The notes under the pieces were generated by a model, which saw nothing but the letters and a program-made list of their open reading frames with translations, searched no databases and was not told where the DNA came from. From Oryzomonas sp. (GTDB lineage Bacteria > Desulfobacterota > Desulfuromonadia > Geobacterales > Pseudopelobacteraceae): a stretch of DNA of 64,000 nucleotides. The stretch is taken from contig JARLHN010000040.1 in NCBI GenBank assembly GCA_031292255.1, positions 1 through 64,000 of the forward strand, read 5' to 3'. A program made the translations under genes and the position numbers. Numbering within the stretch: position 1 is the stretch's first letter; each line of letters begins with the position of its first letter. Below are positions 34,688 through 44,443 of this stretch, piece after piece.

Positions 34688-35596
34688 ATGGAATCCATTC
34701 GCAAGATCGACAAGGTCTGGAAGAGCAAGCCGACCATCGAAGGGGCCGGCGTCCACCTGAAACGGGCTTTCGGCAATAACCAGGTCCCCCTGTTCGACCC
34801 CTTTCTCCTGCTCGACGACTTCCATTCCAACTACCCCCCCTATTACCTGAAGGGATTTCCCTGGCATCCGCACCGGGGGATCGAGACGATCACCTACGTG
34901 ATCCACGGCCGGGTTGAGCACGGCGACAGCATGGGGAACAAGGGGGTCATAGAGTCGGGTGACGTTCAGTGGATGACCGCCGGCAGCGGCATCATCCACC
35001 AGGAGATGCCGCAGGGCGACAACGACGGCCTCATGTGGGGGTTCCAGATCTGGGCGAACCTTCCCGCCTCCCGCAAGATGATGGACCCCCGCTACCGCGG
35101 CATCACGGCCACCGGGATCCCGGAGGTGACCATGGCGGGGAATGTCCGGGCGAAGGTCATCTGCGGCGATCTCGGCGGGGTGAAAGGGCCGGTGCGGGAC
35201 GTGGTCATCGACCCCGCATACCTGGATGTGACGGTGCCGCCGGAGACGAATTTCACGCACCCCATCAGGCGCGGGCATAAGGCCTTTGCCTACGTGGTGG
35301 AAGGGGAGGGGTATTTCGATCCGGAACGGAACGCCTATGCCCACGAGGTGGTGGGGACCAGCTATTTCGACATGAAACGGCACTGCGTCTGCAGCTCGGA
35401 GGATCTCATCCTCTACGGCGACGGCGACGCGGTGGCCATCACTACCCAGGAGCGGCCGGTCCGTTTTTTACTCGTATCGGGCCAACCGATCGGCGAGCCG
35501 GTTGCCTGGTACGGGCCGATCGTCATGAACACACAGGACGAGTTGCACATCGCCTTCGAGGAATACGAGAAAGGGACCTTCATCAAGCATAAATAA
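34688..35596 (+). CDS. Pirin family protein
   Basis: 302 residues in two cupin domains. The metal site of the first cupin is visible in PWHPHRGIETITYV and GRVEHGDSMGN, with HQEMP later. Pirins bind iron, and some act as quercetinases or redox regulators. A GGGGGAG ribosome site lies before the ATG. It appears to be transcribed alone or with the DUF302 gene. Confidence 0.9.
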   Translation: MESIRKIDKVWKSKPTIEGAGVHLKRAFGNNQVPLFDPFLLLDDFHSNYPPYYLKGFPWHPHRGIETITYVIHGRVEHGDSMGNKGVIESGDVQWMTAGSGIIHQEMPQGDNDGLMWGFQIWANLPASRKMMDPRYRGITATGIPEVTMAGNVRAKVICGDLGGVKGPVRDVVIDPAYLDVTVPPETNFTHPIRRGHKAFAYVVEGEGYFDPERNAYAHEVVGTSYFDMKRHCVCSSEDLILYGDGDAVAITTQERPVRFLLVSGQPIGEPVAWYGPIVMNTQDELHIAFEEYEKGTFIKHK

Positions 35597-35749
35597 CTCA
35601 ATTGTTTTACCTGTTTGGTTCGAGCCTTTATTTTTATAAGCATTTGTATTTCTTTGTGCCCTTTGCATCTTCGCGGTTACGTACCGCCGTTTTTGACACT
35701 GCCCCATCCTGCCGACGGGTACTGCCTTTGCCGAGAAAAAGGGATCATA

Positions 35750-35992
35750 ATGCGCATCGGTCTTGCCGCCGATACCTTGAGGCCCGACGGCGAGGAGATG
35801 AACGAGCGCCACCATCAGGTCTTTGATGCCTATGATGAGAGGAAGCTTATTCTTGACGAGTACCTGGAGGGGTGGTATTTCATGAGCCGTGCCATTCCAC
35901 CCGTAATGAATTCCGTGAGCGGCGTTGGGACTGACCCTGCCGTCATGACCGGCAGGGAACCGAAGGAGGGGAAAAAATGCAACTGGGAATGA
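35750..35992 (+). CDS. Small hypothetical protein overlapping the gnd start
   Basis: 80 residues from ATG 35750, preceded by AAGGGA, ending 16 bases inside gnd. The sequence (MRIGLAADTLRP..., DEYLEGWYFMSRAIPP) has no family I recognise; the first residues recall ribose-5-phosphate isomerase B, which may be chance. Translational coupling to gnd would be possible if it is real. Confidence 0.35.
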   Translation: MRIGLAADTLRPDGEEMNERHHQVFDAYDERKLILDEYLEGWYFMSRAIPPVMNSVSGVGTDPAVMTGREPKEGKKCNWE

Positions 35993-37002
35993 TCGGCCTG
36001 GGAAGGATGGGTGCGGACATGGTGCGGCGCCTGATGCGGGGGGGGCATGATTGCGTGGTCTATAACCGCACTCCTGCCGCGGTGGCGGAGTTGGCGGGCG
36101 AAGGCGCCACCGGGTCGGCGTCGCTGACGGAGTTTGTCAGCCGGCTGGCCTCACCCCGCGCGGTCTGGCTGATGGTTCCGGCCGCAGCGGTGGATGCTGC
36201 CATCGCGGACATCGCGCCGCTCCTGGAGGCGGGCGACATCCTGATCGATGGCGGAAATTCCCACTATCATGACGATATCCGGCGGAGCGAGGAGTTGCGG
36301 GCATTGGGGATCAGTTACCTGGATGTGGGTACCAGCGGCGGGGTCTGGGGGCTTGAGCGGGGCTACTGTCTGATGATCGGCGGGCAGCGGGAGGCGGTGG
36401 CGAGGTTGGAACCGGTCTTTGCCACCCTGGCTCCCGGCAGCGTTGCAATAGCGCGCACCTCCGGCCGCGAGCGGCGTGGCGGCACGGCCGAGCAGGGGTA
36501 CCTGCACTGTGGCCCGAGCGGCGCGGGGCACTTCGTCAAAATGGTCCACAACGGCATCGAGTACGGACTGATGGCGGCCTATGCCGAAGGGTTCAACATC
36601 CTGCGCCATGCCAATGCGGGCAAGGATGGGCAGGAGGTGGACGCGGAAACGACTCCGTTGCGCAATCCCGAGCTCTACCAGTATGACCTGGACCTTGCCG
36701 ACATAGCCGAACTCTGGCGGCGGGGGAGCGTGGTCGCATCCTGGCTGCTGGATCTCTCCGCCCAGGCGCTCTTGGACAGCCCCGGACTGGACGGGTTCGC
36801 TGGCCGCGTCTCCGATTCCGGAGAGGGGCGCTGGACCGTTTCGGCGGCCATCGACGAGGGGGTTCCCGCCCCGGTCCTTTCCGCGGCCCTCTTTGAGCGG
36901 TTCAGTTCCCGAGGTCAGGCCGATTTTGCCGACCGGCTGCTTTCCGCCATGCGCTACCAGTTCGGCGGCCACCGGGAGAAAAACACGGGAAAGGTGGGTT
37001 GA
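35977..37002 (+). CDS. gnd: 6-phosphogluconate dehydrogenase, decarboxylating (short type)
   Basis: Oxidises 6-phosphogluconate to ribulose 5-phosphate and CO2. The 341-residue product begins with the Rossmann motif GLGRMG and has DGGNSHYHDD, DVGTSGGVWG, CGPSGAGHFVKMVHNGIEYG, the Lys/Asn/Glu catalytic set. It is of the short GndA/YqeC-like type, which often uses [12 protein letters not shown] precedes the ATG. It leads the zwf-pgl-pgi operon. Confidence 0.94.
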   Translation: MQLGMIGLGRMGADMVRRLMRGGHDCVVYNRTPAAVAELAGEGATGSASLTEFVSRLASPRAVWLMVPAAAVDAAIADIAPLLEAGDILIDGGNSHYHDDIRRSEELRALGISYLDVGTSGGVWGLERGYCLMIGGQREAVARLEPVFATLAPGSVAIARTSGRERRGGTAEQGYLHCGPSGAGHFVKMVHNGIEYGLMAAYAEGFNILRHANAGKDGQEVDAETTPLRNPELYQYDLDLADIAELWRRGSVVASWLLDLSAQALLDSPGLDGFAGRVSDSGEGRWTVSAAIDEGVPAPVLSAALFERFSSRGQADFADRLLSAMRYQFGGHREKNTGKVG

Positions 37003-37004
37003 CC

Positions 37005-38522
37005 ATGCAGTATGCCGTGCCGCTCGAACCGACCATACTGGTGATCTTCGGCGCAGGGGGGGACTTGACTTGGCGCAAGCTGATCCCGGCGCTCTATAAC
37101 CTTCATCTCGACAAGCTCCTGCCCGAGCGGTTCGCCATTATTGGGGTGGCCCGCAAGCAAGTGGACGACGAGGCATTTCGCCGGCGCCTCCGGGAAGGAG
37201 TGGACCTCTTCTCCCGGCGCAGGCCGGCGGAAGAGGAGTCATGGAATCGGTTCAGCACACATGTTTCCTACCTCTCCGAGGATTTCAGCGACCCGGCTTC
37301 CGGGCCGGCGCTCAGCCAGAAGCTGGAGGAACTGGAGCGGGCCTGGGGTGTCAGGGCGAACCGGGTGTTCTACCTTGCCATCCCTCCCGACATGATGGAA
37401 GCAGCCGCGGCGCACCTGCAGCGGCTCGGTGTCTGCCGTGACTGCCGACGGGACCGCCTTGTGGTGGAGAAGCCGTTCGGCCGGGACCTGGCGACCGCCG
37501 TGGCGTTGGACCGGCTCCTGAGCGGAATGTTCGCCGAGTCCCAGATGTACCGCATCGACCACTACCTGGGTAAGGAAACGGTGCAGAACATCCTCGCCTT
37601 CCGGTTTGCCAACTCGCTCTTCGAGCCTGTATGGAACCGGCGCTACATCGATCATGTGCAGATCACCGTCGCCGAAACGGTGGGGGTGGAGGAACGGGGA
37701 GGGTATTACGACAATTCCGGCGCGCTGCGCGACATGGTGCAGAATCACCTGCTCCAGATTCTCTGCCTCATCGCCATGGAACCGCCGATCTCCTTCGATG
37801 CCGACGAGGTACGCAACAAAAAGGTGGACCTGCTGCACGCCATCCGGCCGATACGGCCCGAGGAGATACATCATTCCGCGGTGCGGGGACAGTATGGCAG
37901 GGGCACCGCCGACGGCAAGGCGGTGCCGGGATACCTGGAGGAACCGGGGGTTGCCCCCGACTCCACCACCGAGACCTTTGCGGCGTTCAAGTTTTTTATC
38001 GACAACTGGCGCTGGCAGGGGGTGCCGTTCTACCTGCGCACCGGCAAGCGGATGCCCGCCAGGGTGTCGGAGGTCTCCATCCTCTTCCGGTCGGCTCCCC
38101 ACCAGCCGTTCCCCTCGGCCGCGGTGGAGAATTGGCAGCCGAATCGACTGATCATCCGTATCCAGCCCGAGGAGGGGATCGTTACCCGCATCCAGGCCAA
38201 ACAACCGGGCACCCGGCTCCTGCTCGGCCCGGTGGACATGCAGTTTCGCTACCGGGATGCCTTCAGTACCGCACCTCCCGAGGCATACGAGACGCTGCTG
38301 TTGGATGTGATCCGGGGCGATGCCACCCTGTTCATGCGGGCCGACCAGGTGGAGTGCGCCTGGAGGATCGTCGCGCCGGTACTGGAGGCATGGGAGTCGG
38401 TGCCGCCGGGCGATTTTCCCGATTACCCGGCCGGGAGTTGGGGGCCGGAGTCCGCCAACCTCCTTATCGCCCGGGAGGGGCACAACTGGCTCCAGCCTAC
38501 AATGCCCGAGGAGCGTAGATGA
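37005..38522 (+). CDS. zwf: Glucose-6-phosphate 1-dehydrogenase
   Basis: First enzyme of the oxidative pentose-phosphate pathway. The 505-residue product has the nucleotide motif FGAGGDLTWRKLIPALY, EKPFGRD, and the substrate site RIDHYLGKETVQN. I chose ATG 37005 with GGTGG as ribosome site; a TTG at 36999 lies in frame just upstream. It starts 2 bases after gnd and overlaps pgl by 4 (ATGA). Confidence 0.96.
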   Translation: MQYAVPLEPTILVIFGAGGDLTWRKLIPALYNLHLDKLLPERFAIIGVARKQVDDEAFRRRLREGVDLFSRRRPAEEESWNRFSTHVSYLSEDFSDPASGPALSQKLEELERAWGVRANRVFYLAIPPDMMEAAAAHLQRLGVCRDCRRDRLVVEKPFGRDLATAVALDRLLSGMFAESQMYRIDHYLGKETVQNILAFRFANSLFEPVWNRRYIDHVQITVAETVGVEERGGYYDNSGALRDMVQNHLLQILCLIAMEPPISFDADEVRNKKVDLLHAIRPIRPEEIHHSAVRGQYGRGTADGKAVPGYLEEPGVAPDSTTETFAAFKFFIDNWRWQGVPFYLRTGKRMPARVSEVSILFRSAPHQPFPSAAVENWQPNRLIIRIQPEEGIVTRIQAKQPGTRLLLGPVDMQFRYRDAFSTAPPEAYETLLLDVIRGDATLFMRADQVECAWRIVAPVLEAWESVPPGDFPDYPAGSWGPESANLLIAREGHNWLQPTMPEERR

Positions 38523-39253
38523 TCTCGGTCTACCCTGATCTGGAGGCCTTGAGCCGGGCCGCTGCCGACCTGTTTGCCGAATGGGTGGCGCGCGCCGTTG
38601 CCGATCGCGGGCGCTGTGCCATCCTCCTGGCCGGCGGGACAACGCCGCGCAGCACCTATGAGCTTCTCGCCGAGAAGCCGCTGCGGGACCAAGTGCCGTG
38701 GGGGGGGCTGCACTTCTTCTGGGGCGACGAACGCTCCGTTCCGTCGGATGACCCCCGGAGCAACGCCCGGATGGTCCACCGGGCACTGCTCGACCTGGTG
38801 CCGGTCCCGGCGGGGCAGGTCCATCCCATCCCCGGTGACCGCGACCCCCGCCAAGCGGCGGATGAGTACGAGGAACTGCTGCGCCGCTTTTTCGCCGGAG
38901 CCGCGCCCCGGTTCGACCTGGTGCTGCTGGGGTTGGGGGATGACGGACACACCGCGTCCCTTTTTCCCGACTCGCCGGTCCTGGAAGAGCGGCAGCGTTG
39001 GGCATCGGCCACTCGACGGGCCGGCGAGGAGATTGTCAGGGTCACCCTGACGCCGACCCTCATCAATCAGGCTGATCTGGTCGTCTTCCTCGTGGCGGGC
39101 GACGACAAGGCCACGGTTCTCCGCGAGGTACTGGAAGATCATCCCGACCCACGCAGCCGGCCCGCCCGGATGATCATGCCGGAGCAGGGCGAATTGCGCT
39201 GGCTGGTGGACCAGTCGGCGGCCCGGCTGCTGCGCCGGACGAATGGCCGCTGA
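38519..39253 (+). CDS. pgl: 6-phosphogluconolactonase
   Basis: Hydrolyses 6-phosphogluconolactone between the Zwf and Gnd steps. The 244-residue product of the DevB/Pgl family shows LAGGTTPRSTYELLA, FFWGDERSVPSDDPRSNARM, and LLGLGDDGHTASLFP. Overlap with zwf indicates coupled translation. Confidence 0.94.
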   Translation: MISVYPDLEALSRAAADLFAEWVARAVADRGRCAILLAGGTTPRSTYELLAEKPLRDQVPWGGLHFFWGDERSVPSDDPRSNARMVHRALLDLVPVPAGQVHPIPGDRDPRQAADEYEELLRRFFAGAAPRFDLVLLGLGDDGHTASLFPDSPVLEERQRWASATRRAGEEIVRVTLTPTLINQADLVVFLVAGDDKATVLREVLEDHPDPRSRPARMIMPEQGELRWLVDQSAARLLRRTNGR

Positions 39254-39289
39254 AAAAACAACCTGACAAACCACAAGGGAGACACACAG

Positions 39290-40924
39290 ATGACCGAATC
39301 AGCGCCCAAGACCACCCTTACCCGCTTGCCTGCCTGGCAGGCACTGCAGGCCCACCACGCCACCGTGAAGGATGTCCATCTCAGGCAACTCTTTGCCGAT
39401 GACCCGGTCAGGGGAGAGCGGCTGGCACTGGAGGGAGTGGGGCTGTACCTCGATTTTTCAAAGCACAGGATCACCGGTGAGACGCTCCGGCTTCTGGTGA
39501 GGCTGGCCGACGAGTCCGGGCTGCGGTCGCGGATCGATGCCATGTTCGCAGGCGAGCGCATCAACGTGACGGAAAATCGGGCCGTGCTCCACACGGCGCT
39601 GCGGGCGCCGCGGGATGCGACCGTCATGGTTGACGGCGAGAACGTGGTGCCCCACGTTCACGAGGTGCTCGACCGGATGGCCGCGTTTGCCGACCGGGTC
39701 CGGGACGGCGTCTGGACCGGCCATACCGGCAAACGGATCAAAAACGTCGTCAACATCGGCATCGGCGGTTCCGACCTCGGGCCGGTGATGGCCTACGAGG
39801 CGCTGCGGCACTTTAGCCGGCGGGAGATGACTTTCCGCTTTGTCTCCAACGTGGACGGCACCGACTTCGCCGAAGCGACCCTGGGCCTGGACCCGGCCGA
39901 GACTCTCTTCATCGTGTCGTCCAAGACCTTCACCACCCTGGAGACCATGACCAATGCCCGTACCGCCCGCGCGTGGCTGGTGCAGGGGTTGGGGGACGAG
40001 GCTGCCGTTTCCCGGCACTTCGTGGCGGTATCCACCAACGGGGCGGAGGTGACTGCGTTCGGCATCGACCCGGCCAACATGTTCGGCTTCTGGGACTGGG
40101 TCGGAGGCCGTTACTCCATGGATTCCGCCATCGGGCTCTCCACCATGCTCGCCGTGGGTCCGGACAACTTCCGGGAGCTTCTGGCCGGGTTCCACGCCAT
40201 GGACGAACACTTCCGCACCGCACCCTTCGAGCGAAATCTGCCGGTGCTCATGGGGCTTTTGACGGTGTGGTACGTTGACTTTTTCGGAGCCCAAACCGTG
40301 GCGGTCCTCCCCTACGACCAGTACCTGAAGCGTTTTCCCGCCTACCTCCAGCAACTGACCATGGAGAGCAACGGCAAGGGGGTCACCCTGGCCGGAGCGC
40401 CGGTCGATTACGACACGAGTCCCGTCTTCTGGGGCGAGCCGGGGACCAACGGCCAGCACTCCTTCTACCAGTTGATCCACCAGGGGACCCGCCTCATCCC
40501 GTGCGATTTCATAGGGTTCTGCCGCTCCCTGAACCCCTTGGGGAACCACCACGAAATCCTGATGTCCAACGTCTTTGCCCAGGGCGAGGCCCTGGCGTTC
40601 GGCAAGGATGCCGACCAGGTCAGGGGGGAGGGGACCCCGGAATGGCTCGTACCGCACCGCACCTTTCCCGGAAACCGCCCATCAACCACCATCCTGGCGG
40701 AGCAGCTGACACCGAAGGTCCTCGGCTCGCTGGTGGCCCTCTACGAGCACAGCGTCTTCACCCAAGGGGCCATCTGGCAGATCGATCCCTTTGACCAGTG
40801 GGGAGTGGAGCTGGGAAAATCCCTGGCCCAGAAGATCGTCCCCGAGTTGAGCCCGGATGAGCCGGAACTCGCCCATGACAGTTCCACCAACGCACTGATC
40901 CGCCGCTACCGGCGGCAGAGATAA
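39290..40924 (+). CDS. pgi: Glucose-6-phosphate isomerase
   Basis: Interconverts glucose 6-phosphate and fructose 6-phosphate, feeding the pathway from gluconeogenesis. The 544-residue product has [23 protein letters not shown], the catalytic Glu in [27 protein letters not shown] and a final [15 protein letters not shown] site precedes the ATG. It closes the gnd-zwf-pgl-pgi operon. Confidence 0.96.
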   Translation: MTESAPKTTLTRLPAWQALQAHHATVKDVHLRQLFADDPVRGERLALEGVGLYLDFSKHRITGETLRLLVRLADESGLRSRIDAMFAGERINVTENRAVLHTALRAPRDATVMVDGENVVPHVHEVLDRMAAFADRVRDGVWTGHTGKRIKNVVNIGIGGSDLGPVMAYEALRHFSRREMTFRFVSNVDGTDFAEATLGLDPAETLFIVSSKTFTTLETMTNARTARAWLVQGLGDEAAVSRHFVAVSTNGAEVTAFGIDPANMFGFWDWVGGRYSMDSAIGLSTMLAVGPDNFRELLAGFHAMDEHFRTAPFERNLPVLMGLLTVWYVDFFGAQTVAVLPYDQYLKRFPAYLQQLTMESNGKGVTLAGAPVDYDTSPVFWGEPGTNGQHSFYQLIHQGTRLIPCDFIGFCRSLNPLGNHHEILMSNVFAQGEALAFGKDADQVRGEGTPEWLVPHRTFPGNRPSTTILAEQLTPKVLGSLVALYEHSVFTQGAIWQIDPFDQWGVELGKSLAQKIVPELSPDEPELAHDSSTNALIRRYRRQR

Positions 40925-41155
40925 TCTTGCCGGAAGTTGCATGTCAGGCCATGCCGCGGAAAGCGTGGATGATATCCATCGCATCCTTGCCGAATGGCGG
41001 ATGGCTGAAGCAATGCCCATGGTGCTCATCAGGGGAAAGGAGCGGCTTAAGATGGAGATGGAGGTTATGCCTGCCGAGCCGTTGAGTAGGTGACTGCCTG
41101 ACTTCAGCCGGGGCTGTGATGAATTGTGCGTAAAACAACACAAATAGTGCGCATG

Positions 41156-41788
41156 TTATTCCAACGGCTCGAATGCCGCCATATCCGGGTTGTAACTGTA
41201 CAGCACCCCGGAGTCGATATCAAAATACCAACCATGCAGCAGCAGGATGCCGCGATCGACTCGTTCACTGATCCAGGAGAACGTTAAAAGGTTTTCCAGG
41301 GAAATCAAGATGGCAGCCTGTTCACAGGCCCGATTTTGCATATCCGGTGATTTGCCGCCCAGTTCGGCTTTTACCCGATCACGGGCACGCTCAACAATTT
41401 TAACCCATGGGCCAATAAACTCTGCCGTTCTACCGTTGGTAATGCCGTGCATCAAAGCATTAATGCCGCCACATCCCGAATGGCCTAATACGATAATGTG
41501 TTCAACGTCCAAATGGCAAACGGCATACTCAAGCGCCGCACTGACTCCATGCCGACCGCTGTCGTTTTCGCAGGGGGGGACCAAGTTCGCGACATTTCTA
41601 ACGACGAACAGTTCACCAGGACCACAGCCGGTAAGAAGAGCCGGGTCAACACGTGAATCACTACAGCCAATGAGCAACACTTTAGGATGCTGCTCTTTTT
41701 TCAGGTGAGCAAACCGCTGCTCTTTCGGATCGAAGTACTGCTGCCGGAAATTTTTGAAACCGGCAATGAAATCTGCAATGTCTTTCAT
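41156..41788 (-). CDS. Beta-class carbonic anhydrase
   Basis: Interconverts CO2 and bicarbonate. The 210-residue product has the zinc ligands in IGCSDSRVDP (Cys, Asp-Arg pair) and LGHSGCGGINAL (His, Cys). Length and motifs match the plant/bacterial beta class (Can/CynT). The promoter must lie in the AT-rich region upstream (41789-42000). No cyanate genes are next to it. Confidence 0.93.
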   Translation of the reverse strand: MKDIADFIAGFKNFRQQYFDPKEQRFAHLKKEQHPKVLLIGCSDSRVDPALLTGCGPGELFVVRNVANLVPPCENDSGRHGVSAALEYAVCHLDVEHIIVLGHSGCGGINALMHGITNGRTAEFIGPWVKIVERARDRVKAELGGKSPDMQNRACEQAAILISLENLLTFSWISERVDRGILLLHGWYFDIDSGVLYSYNPDMAAFEPLE

Positions 41789-42294
41789 TTAGAACTCTTT
41801 AATTAGTATTTGATCGAAAATATAAAATATCACCCATTAAGAGGCTGCTGTCAACGGCACAAACTTCCTCTTTGCGATAAACGGGGTTTTTCTAAAAAGT
41901 GCAGGGCCATCCGGACCTGTTTTCGGGCTGCATGTTTTTGCCGTAACGTAATCACCTTTCGACTCTTTTTTCCGCGTTCCCGCCGATCCCGTTCCCGCAC
42001 TATTCAGAGAAAATACCACACCTGCTGTGGAATAGTCTCTAACAACACATCTTCATAAAATGATAAAGCGCACAATATCAATATATTATGTTTTGGCATG
42101 ATGAATGCTTTAAAACTAAATAACGAAGATAAAGAATTAGCACTATCAATGGTATTCAACTTTCAAATGAAGAATGGAGGTGAGATACGGGAATATTTGC
42201 TGCCTGTAAGTAGTAGTAAATGTTATGTAATGATTTGCAGTAACGTCAAACAGTGTCTACTATGCGTGAATACATTTAAAAAAAGGACAAAACA
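41789..42294. other. AT-rich divergent intergenic region
   Basis: Separates the carbonic anhydrase from the small exported protein. Markedly more AT-rich than the rest of the window, especially 42050-42294. A 66-codon frame at 42098-42298 lacks a ribosome site and has unusual composition, so I do not call it. Promoters for both flanking genes probably lie here. Confidence 0.35.
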
Positions 42295-42654
42295 ATGAAA
42301 AGAATAATAAACATCCTCACTCTCCTTAGTCTCTCGGCCATTTTAGCGCTACCTGTCGTAAGCCAGGCCGCCGAGAAGAAAGCCAATAACGAAATCGTCA
42401 TGAAGATGGGCAGTAAAGTCCACCTGTTCCACAGCAGCAATATAGAGGCTCAGAAAGAAATCGCGGTAAACGACGTACTTCCGGTATACCGTACAAACGG
42501 CAAGACGCATCAGGAAACAGAGGTCGGGGCCGTGAAGGTGCTCTCGTTCATGGGAAAGCATTATTTTGAGGCGCAGATCGTCAAGGGTGAGGTCAAGATC
42601 GGTGACATCGCCAAGAAGGCCGATGCGTCATTGCTTGTTCAGCCGGCAAAATAG
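42295..42654 (+). CDS. Small exported protein of unknown function
   Basis: 119 residues with a clear signal peptide (MKRIINILTLLSLSAIL..., cleavage near SQA-AEK). The mature part is about 95 residues, with alternating hydrophobic strands (GAVKVLSFMGKHYFEAQIVKGEVKIGD) suggesting a small beta fold; no Cys or metal motif. AAAGGAC precedes the ATG. I do not recognise the family. Confidence 0.65.
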   Translation: MKRIINILTLLSLSAILALPVVSQAAEKKANNEIVMKMGSKVHLFHSSNIEAQKEIAVNDVLPVYRTNGKTHQETEVGAVKVLSFMGKHYFEAQIVKGEVKIGDIAKKADASLLVQPAK

Positions 42655-42738
42655 AAACGGTACAATAAAGCTGCGGGCCAACGACGTCCCGACGCTTTAT
42701 TTTTCGCTAAATTATACTTCACGTGCCCAATCGATGCA

Positions 42739-42785
42739 GGGGCGCTGCTTGCCGCGCCCCGATCGGGCGGAGCAAGCGCCGCCCC
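42739..42785. repeat. Palindromic GC-rich repeat (terminator-like)
   Basis: GGGGCGCTGCTTGCCGCGCC followed by CC and then GATC and an inverted, slightly diverged copy form a 47-bp imperfect palindrome. The left half equals the terminator core at 9601-9622. It may terminate the upstream gene. Confidence 0.6.
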
Positions 42786-42801
42786 CACTATTGATATGTT
42801 T

Positions 42802-42908
42802 CAGCAATGTCCGGTTAGAAAATTGCATTGACTGAAACATGCTATAAGAGTTCTCCCTCCCCCTGCGGGAGGGGGAGCTAACTGTAAAAACCAAACCGGA
42901 CAACGCTG
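42802..42908. mobile_element. Second copy of the MITE-like element
   Basis: 107 bp bounded by CAGCAATGTCCGGTT and AACCGGACAACGCTG, with the same inner order as the copy at 4383-4487: ACTGAAACATG, a C-rich/G-rich hairpin with a TGCGGGAGGGGGAG core, GCTAACTG and ACCAAACCGGAC. It lies in a repeat-rich intergenic stretch. Confidence 0.65.
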
Positions 42909-43029
42909 GATATGTTTAATTTTTTCCGTAATATAAAATCGGAGGGCCTCCCTAAGGTCTCCCGTGGCAAGCTGAATAAGGTCTACAATATTGACATTTG
43001 AGCCGCATTGTGCCAAGCCTAATACCGAT

Positions 43030-43150
43030 TTCAAATTATGGCGCTATCTTCGTTGGCTCGTCTTCGGCTGCTCAACGTACTACCTGTACGCCTTCGCCGC
43101 CTCAATCCTCGCCGCCTTGATTTCATCCTTGATTTGGAACCGATCTACGA
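43030..43150. repeat. Dispersed repeat, copy 1 (about 110 bp)
   Basis: Contains CTTCGTTGGCTCGTCTTCGG, GCTCAACGTAC, GCCTCAATCCTCGCCG and TTGATTTCATCCTTGAT in this order. Related copies lie at 44166-44262 (inverted) and 54826-54950 (same orientation). All are intergenic. There is no ORF. Confidence 0.65.
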
Positions 43151-43208
43151 CAGCGGTCGAACCATGACCTGCTGACGTTCAGAAAACGACAATGAGGACA
43201 TAGGAACC

Positions 43209-44129
43209 ATGAAGATTGGGGTTATTGGCGCCGGGGCGGTCGGCCTCTATTACGGAAGCCTCTTGCAGAGGGCCGGCCATGATGTGCGTTTTTTGCTGCG
43301 GCGGGATTATGACGTCATTACCGGGTCCGGCCTGACCGTCAACTCCCCGCGCGGCGGTTTCCATCTTGAGAAGATCCTGGGATTCCGTGATTCCAACGAC
43401 ATGGGCACAGTCGATCTGGTACTGGTGGCGCTCAAGGCCTTTGCCAACCACCTCCTGGCGGAGATGGTACGCCCGCTCGTGGCGGACCATACCGCGCTGC
43501 TCACCATCCAAAACGGCCTGGGCAACGAGGAGTTGCTGGCGGAAGCCTTCGGCGGCGACCGCGTTCTGGGCGGGGTGGCCATGATCGGCGTTAACCGTGG
43601 CGAGCCGGGCGTGGTGAACCACATGGCGCTCGGCTCCATCCGGCTGGGGGAATTCAACGGTGGGCTTTCCCCGCGCAGCGATCAACTGGCGGCCATGTTC
43701 AATGCCGCCGGCGTTACCTGCGAGGCGGTAGCCGACCTCAGGAAAGTCCGGTGGGAAAAGCTGGTGTGGAATATCCCCTTCAACGGCCTGTGCGCCCTGA
43801 CCAACCAGATGCCCGGCAGGCTGCTGGCCAATCCTGCCACGCGCTCCCTGGTCGCGGAAATCATGGATGAGGTCATCGCCGGGGGCAACGCCCAGGGACT
43901 GTCCGAACCGATCTCCGGGGAATACAGGGAAGAGATGCTGGCCAGTACGGCCCGGCATACCAGCGATTACCGGCCCAGCATGATGCTGGACCGGCTTGAG
44001 GGACGCCCCCTGGAGTTGGAGGCGATCTACCGGATTCCGTTGCGTTATGCGGCACGGCAGGGGGCGGCAATGGTCCGGGTGGGGATGCTCCATGCCTTGC
44101 TGGATTTGGGGGAGCCGGCCTCAAAGTAG
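43209..44129 (+). CDS. 2-dehydropantoate 2-reductase (ketopantoate reductase) family protein
   Basis: NADPH-dependent reduction of ketopantoate to pantoate in coenzyme A synthesis is the family role. The 306-residue product has the Rossmann motif GVIGAGAVGLYYG, the catalytic Lys in VALKAF, NGLGNEE, and WEKLVWNIPFNGLCAL, ending with SMMLDRLEGRPLELEAI. These fit PanE/ApbA. Paralogs with other substrates exist, and no pan gene is next to it, so I leave the symbol open. Confidence 0.85.
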   Translation: MKIGVIGAGAVGLYYGSLLQRAGHDVRFLLRRDYDVITGSGLTVNSPRGGFHLEKILGFRDSNDMGTVDLVLVALKAFANHLLAEMVRPLVADHTALLTIQNGLGNEELLAEAFGGDRVLGGVAMIGVNRGEPGVVNHMALGSIRLGEFNGGLSPRSDQLAAMFNAAGVTCEAVADLRKVRWEKLVWNIPFNGLCALTNQMPGRLLANPATRSLVAEIMDEVIAGGNAQGLSEPISGEYREEMLASTARHTSDYRPSMMLDRLEGRPLELEAIYRIPLRYAARQGAAMVRVGMLHALLDLGEPASK

Positions 44130-44165
44130 CCCATTTCCCCGATGCTTTCACTTTTTTCCCGACAC

Positions 44166-44262
44166 CAATCAGTTGCAAGGATGAAATCAAGGCGGCGAGG
44201 GTTGGGGCGGCGAGTGATACGACGAGGAGCCGAAGACGAACCGTGGCGCTCAACAAGGTGCG
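44166..44262. repeat. Dispersed repeat, copy 2 (inverted), in a repeat-rich gap
   Basis: GGATGAAATCAAGGCGGCGA, GGGCGGCGAG and GAGCCGAAGACGA match copy 1 in reverse orientation. The remaining gap to 44443 holds CAACAGGTTGTTG and a further patch with GCTCAACGTACC; no gene is seen in 44130-44443. Confidence 0.6.
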
Positions 44263-44443
44263 GGTTGCGGATCGAAATACCGGCATTTTTTCCAACAGGT
44301 TGTTGGAAATCTATTGCGGGGCTGTTCTGCGGCGTTGCTCTCGTTCAAAAGCTCAACGTACCAAGGGGTAAGGGGTACGCCTTGCTTCCTCACTCCCTTG
44401 CGTCTTGCGTGCCAGCCCCCTCATGACGTTTTTCAACAACCTG

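Noticed and set aside
42098..42298. 66-codon frame before the small exported protein
   Set aside because: AT-rich, no ribosome site, no recognisable features, and it overlaps the start of a gene with a clear signal peptide and ribosome site.
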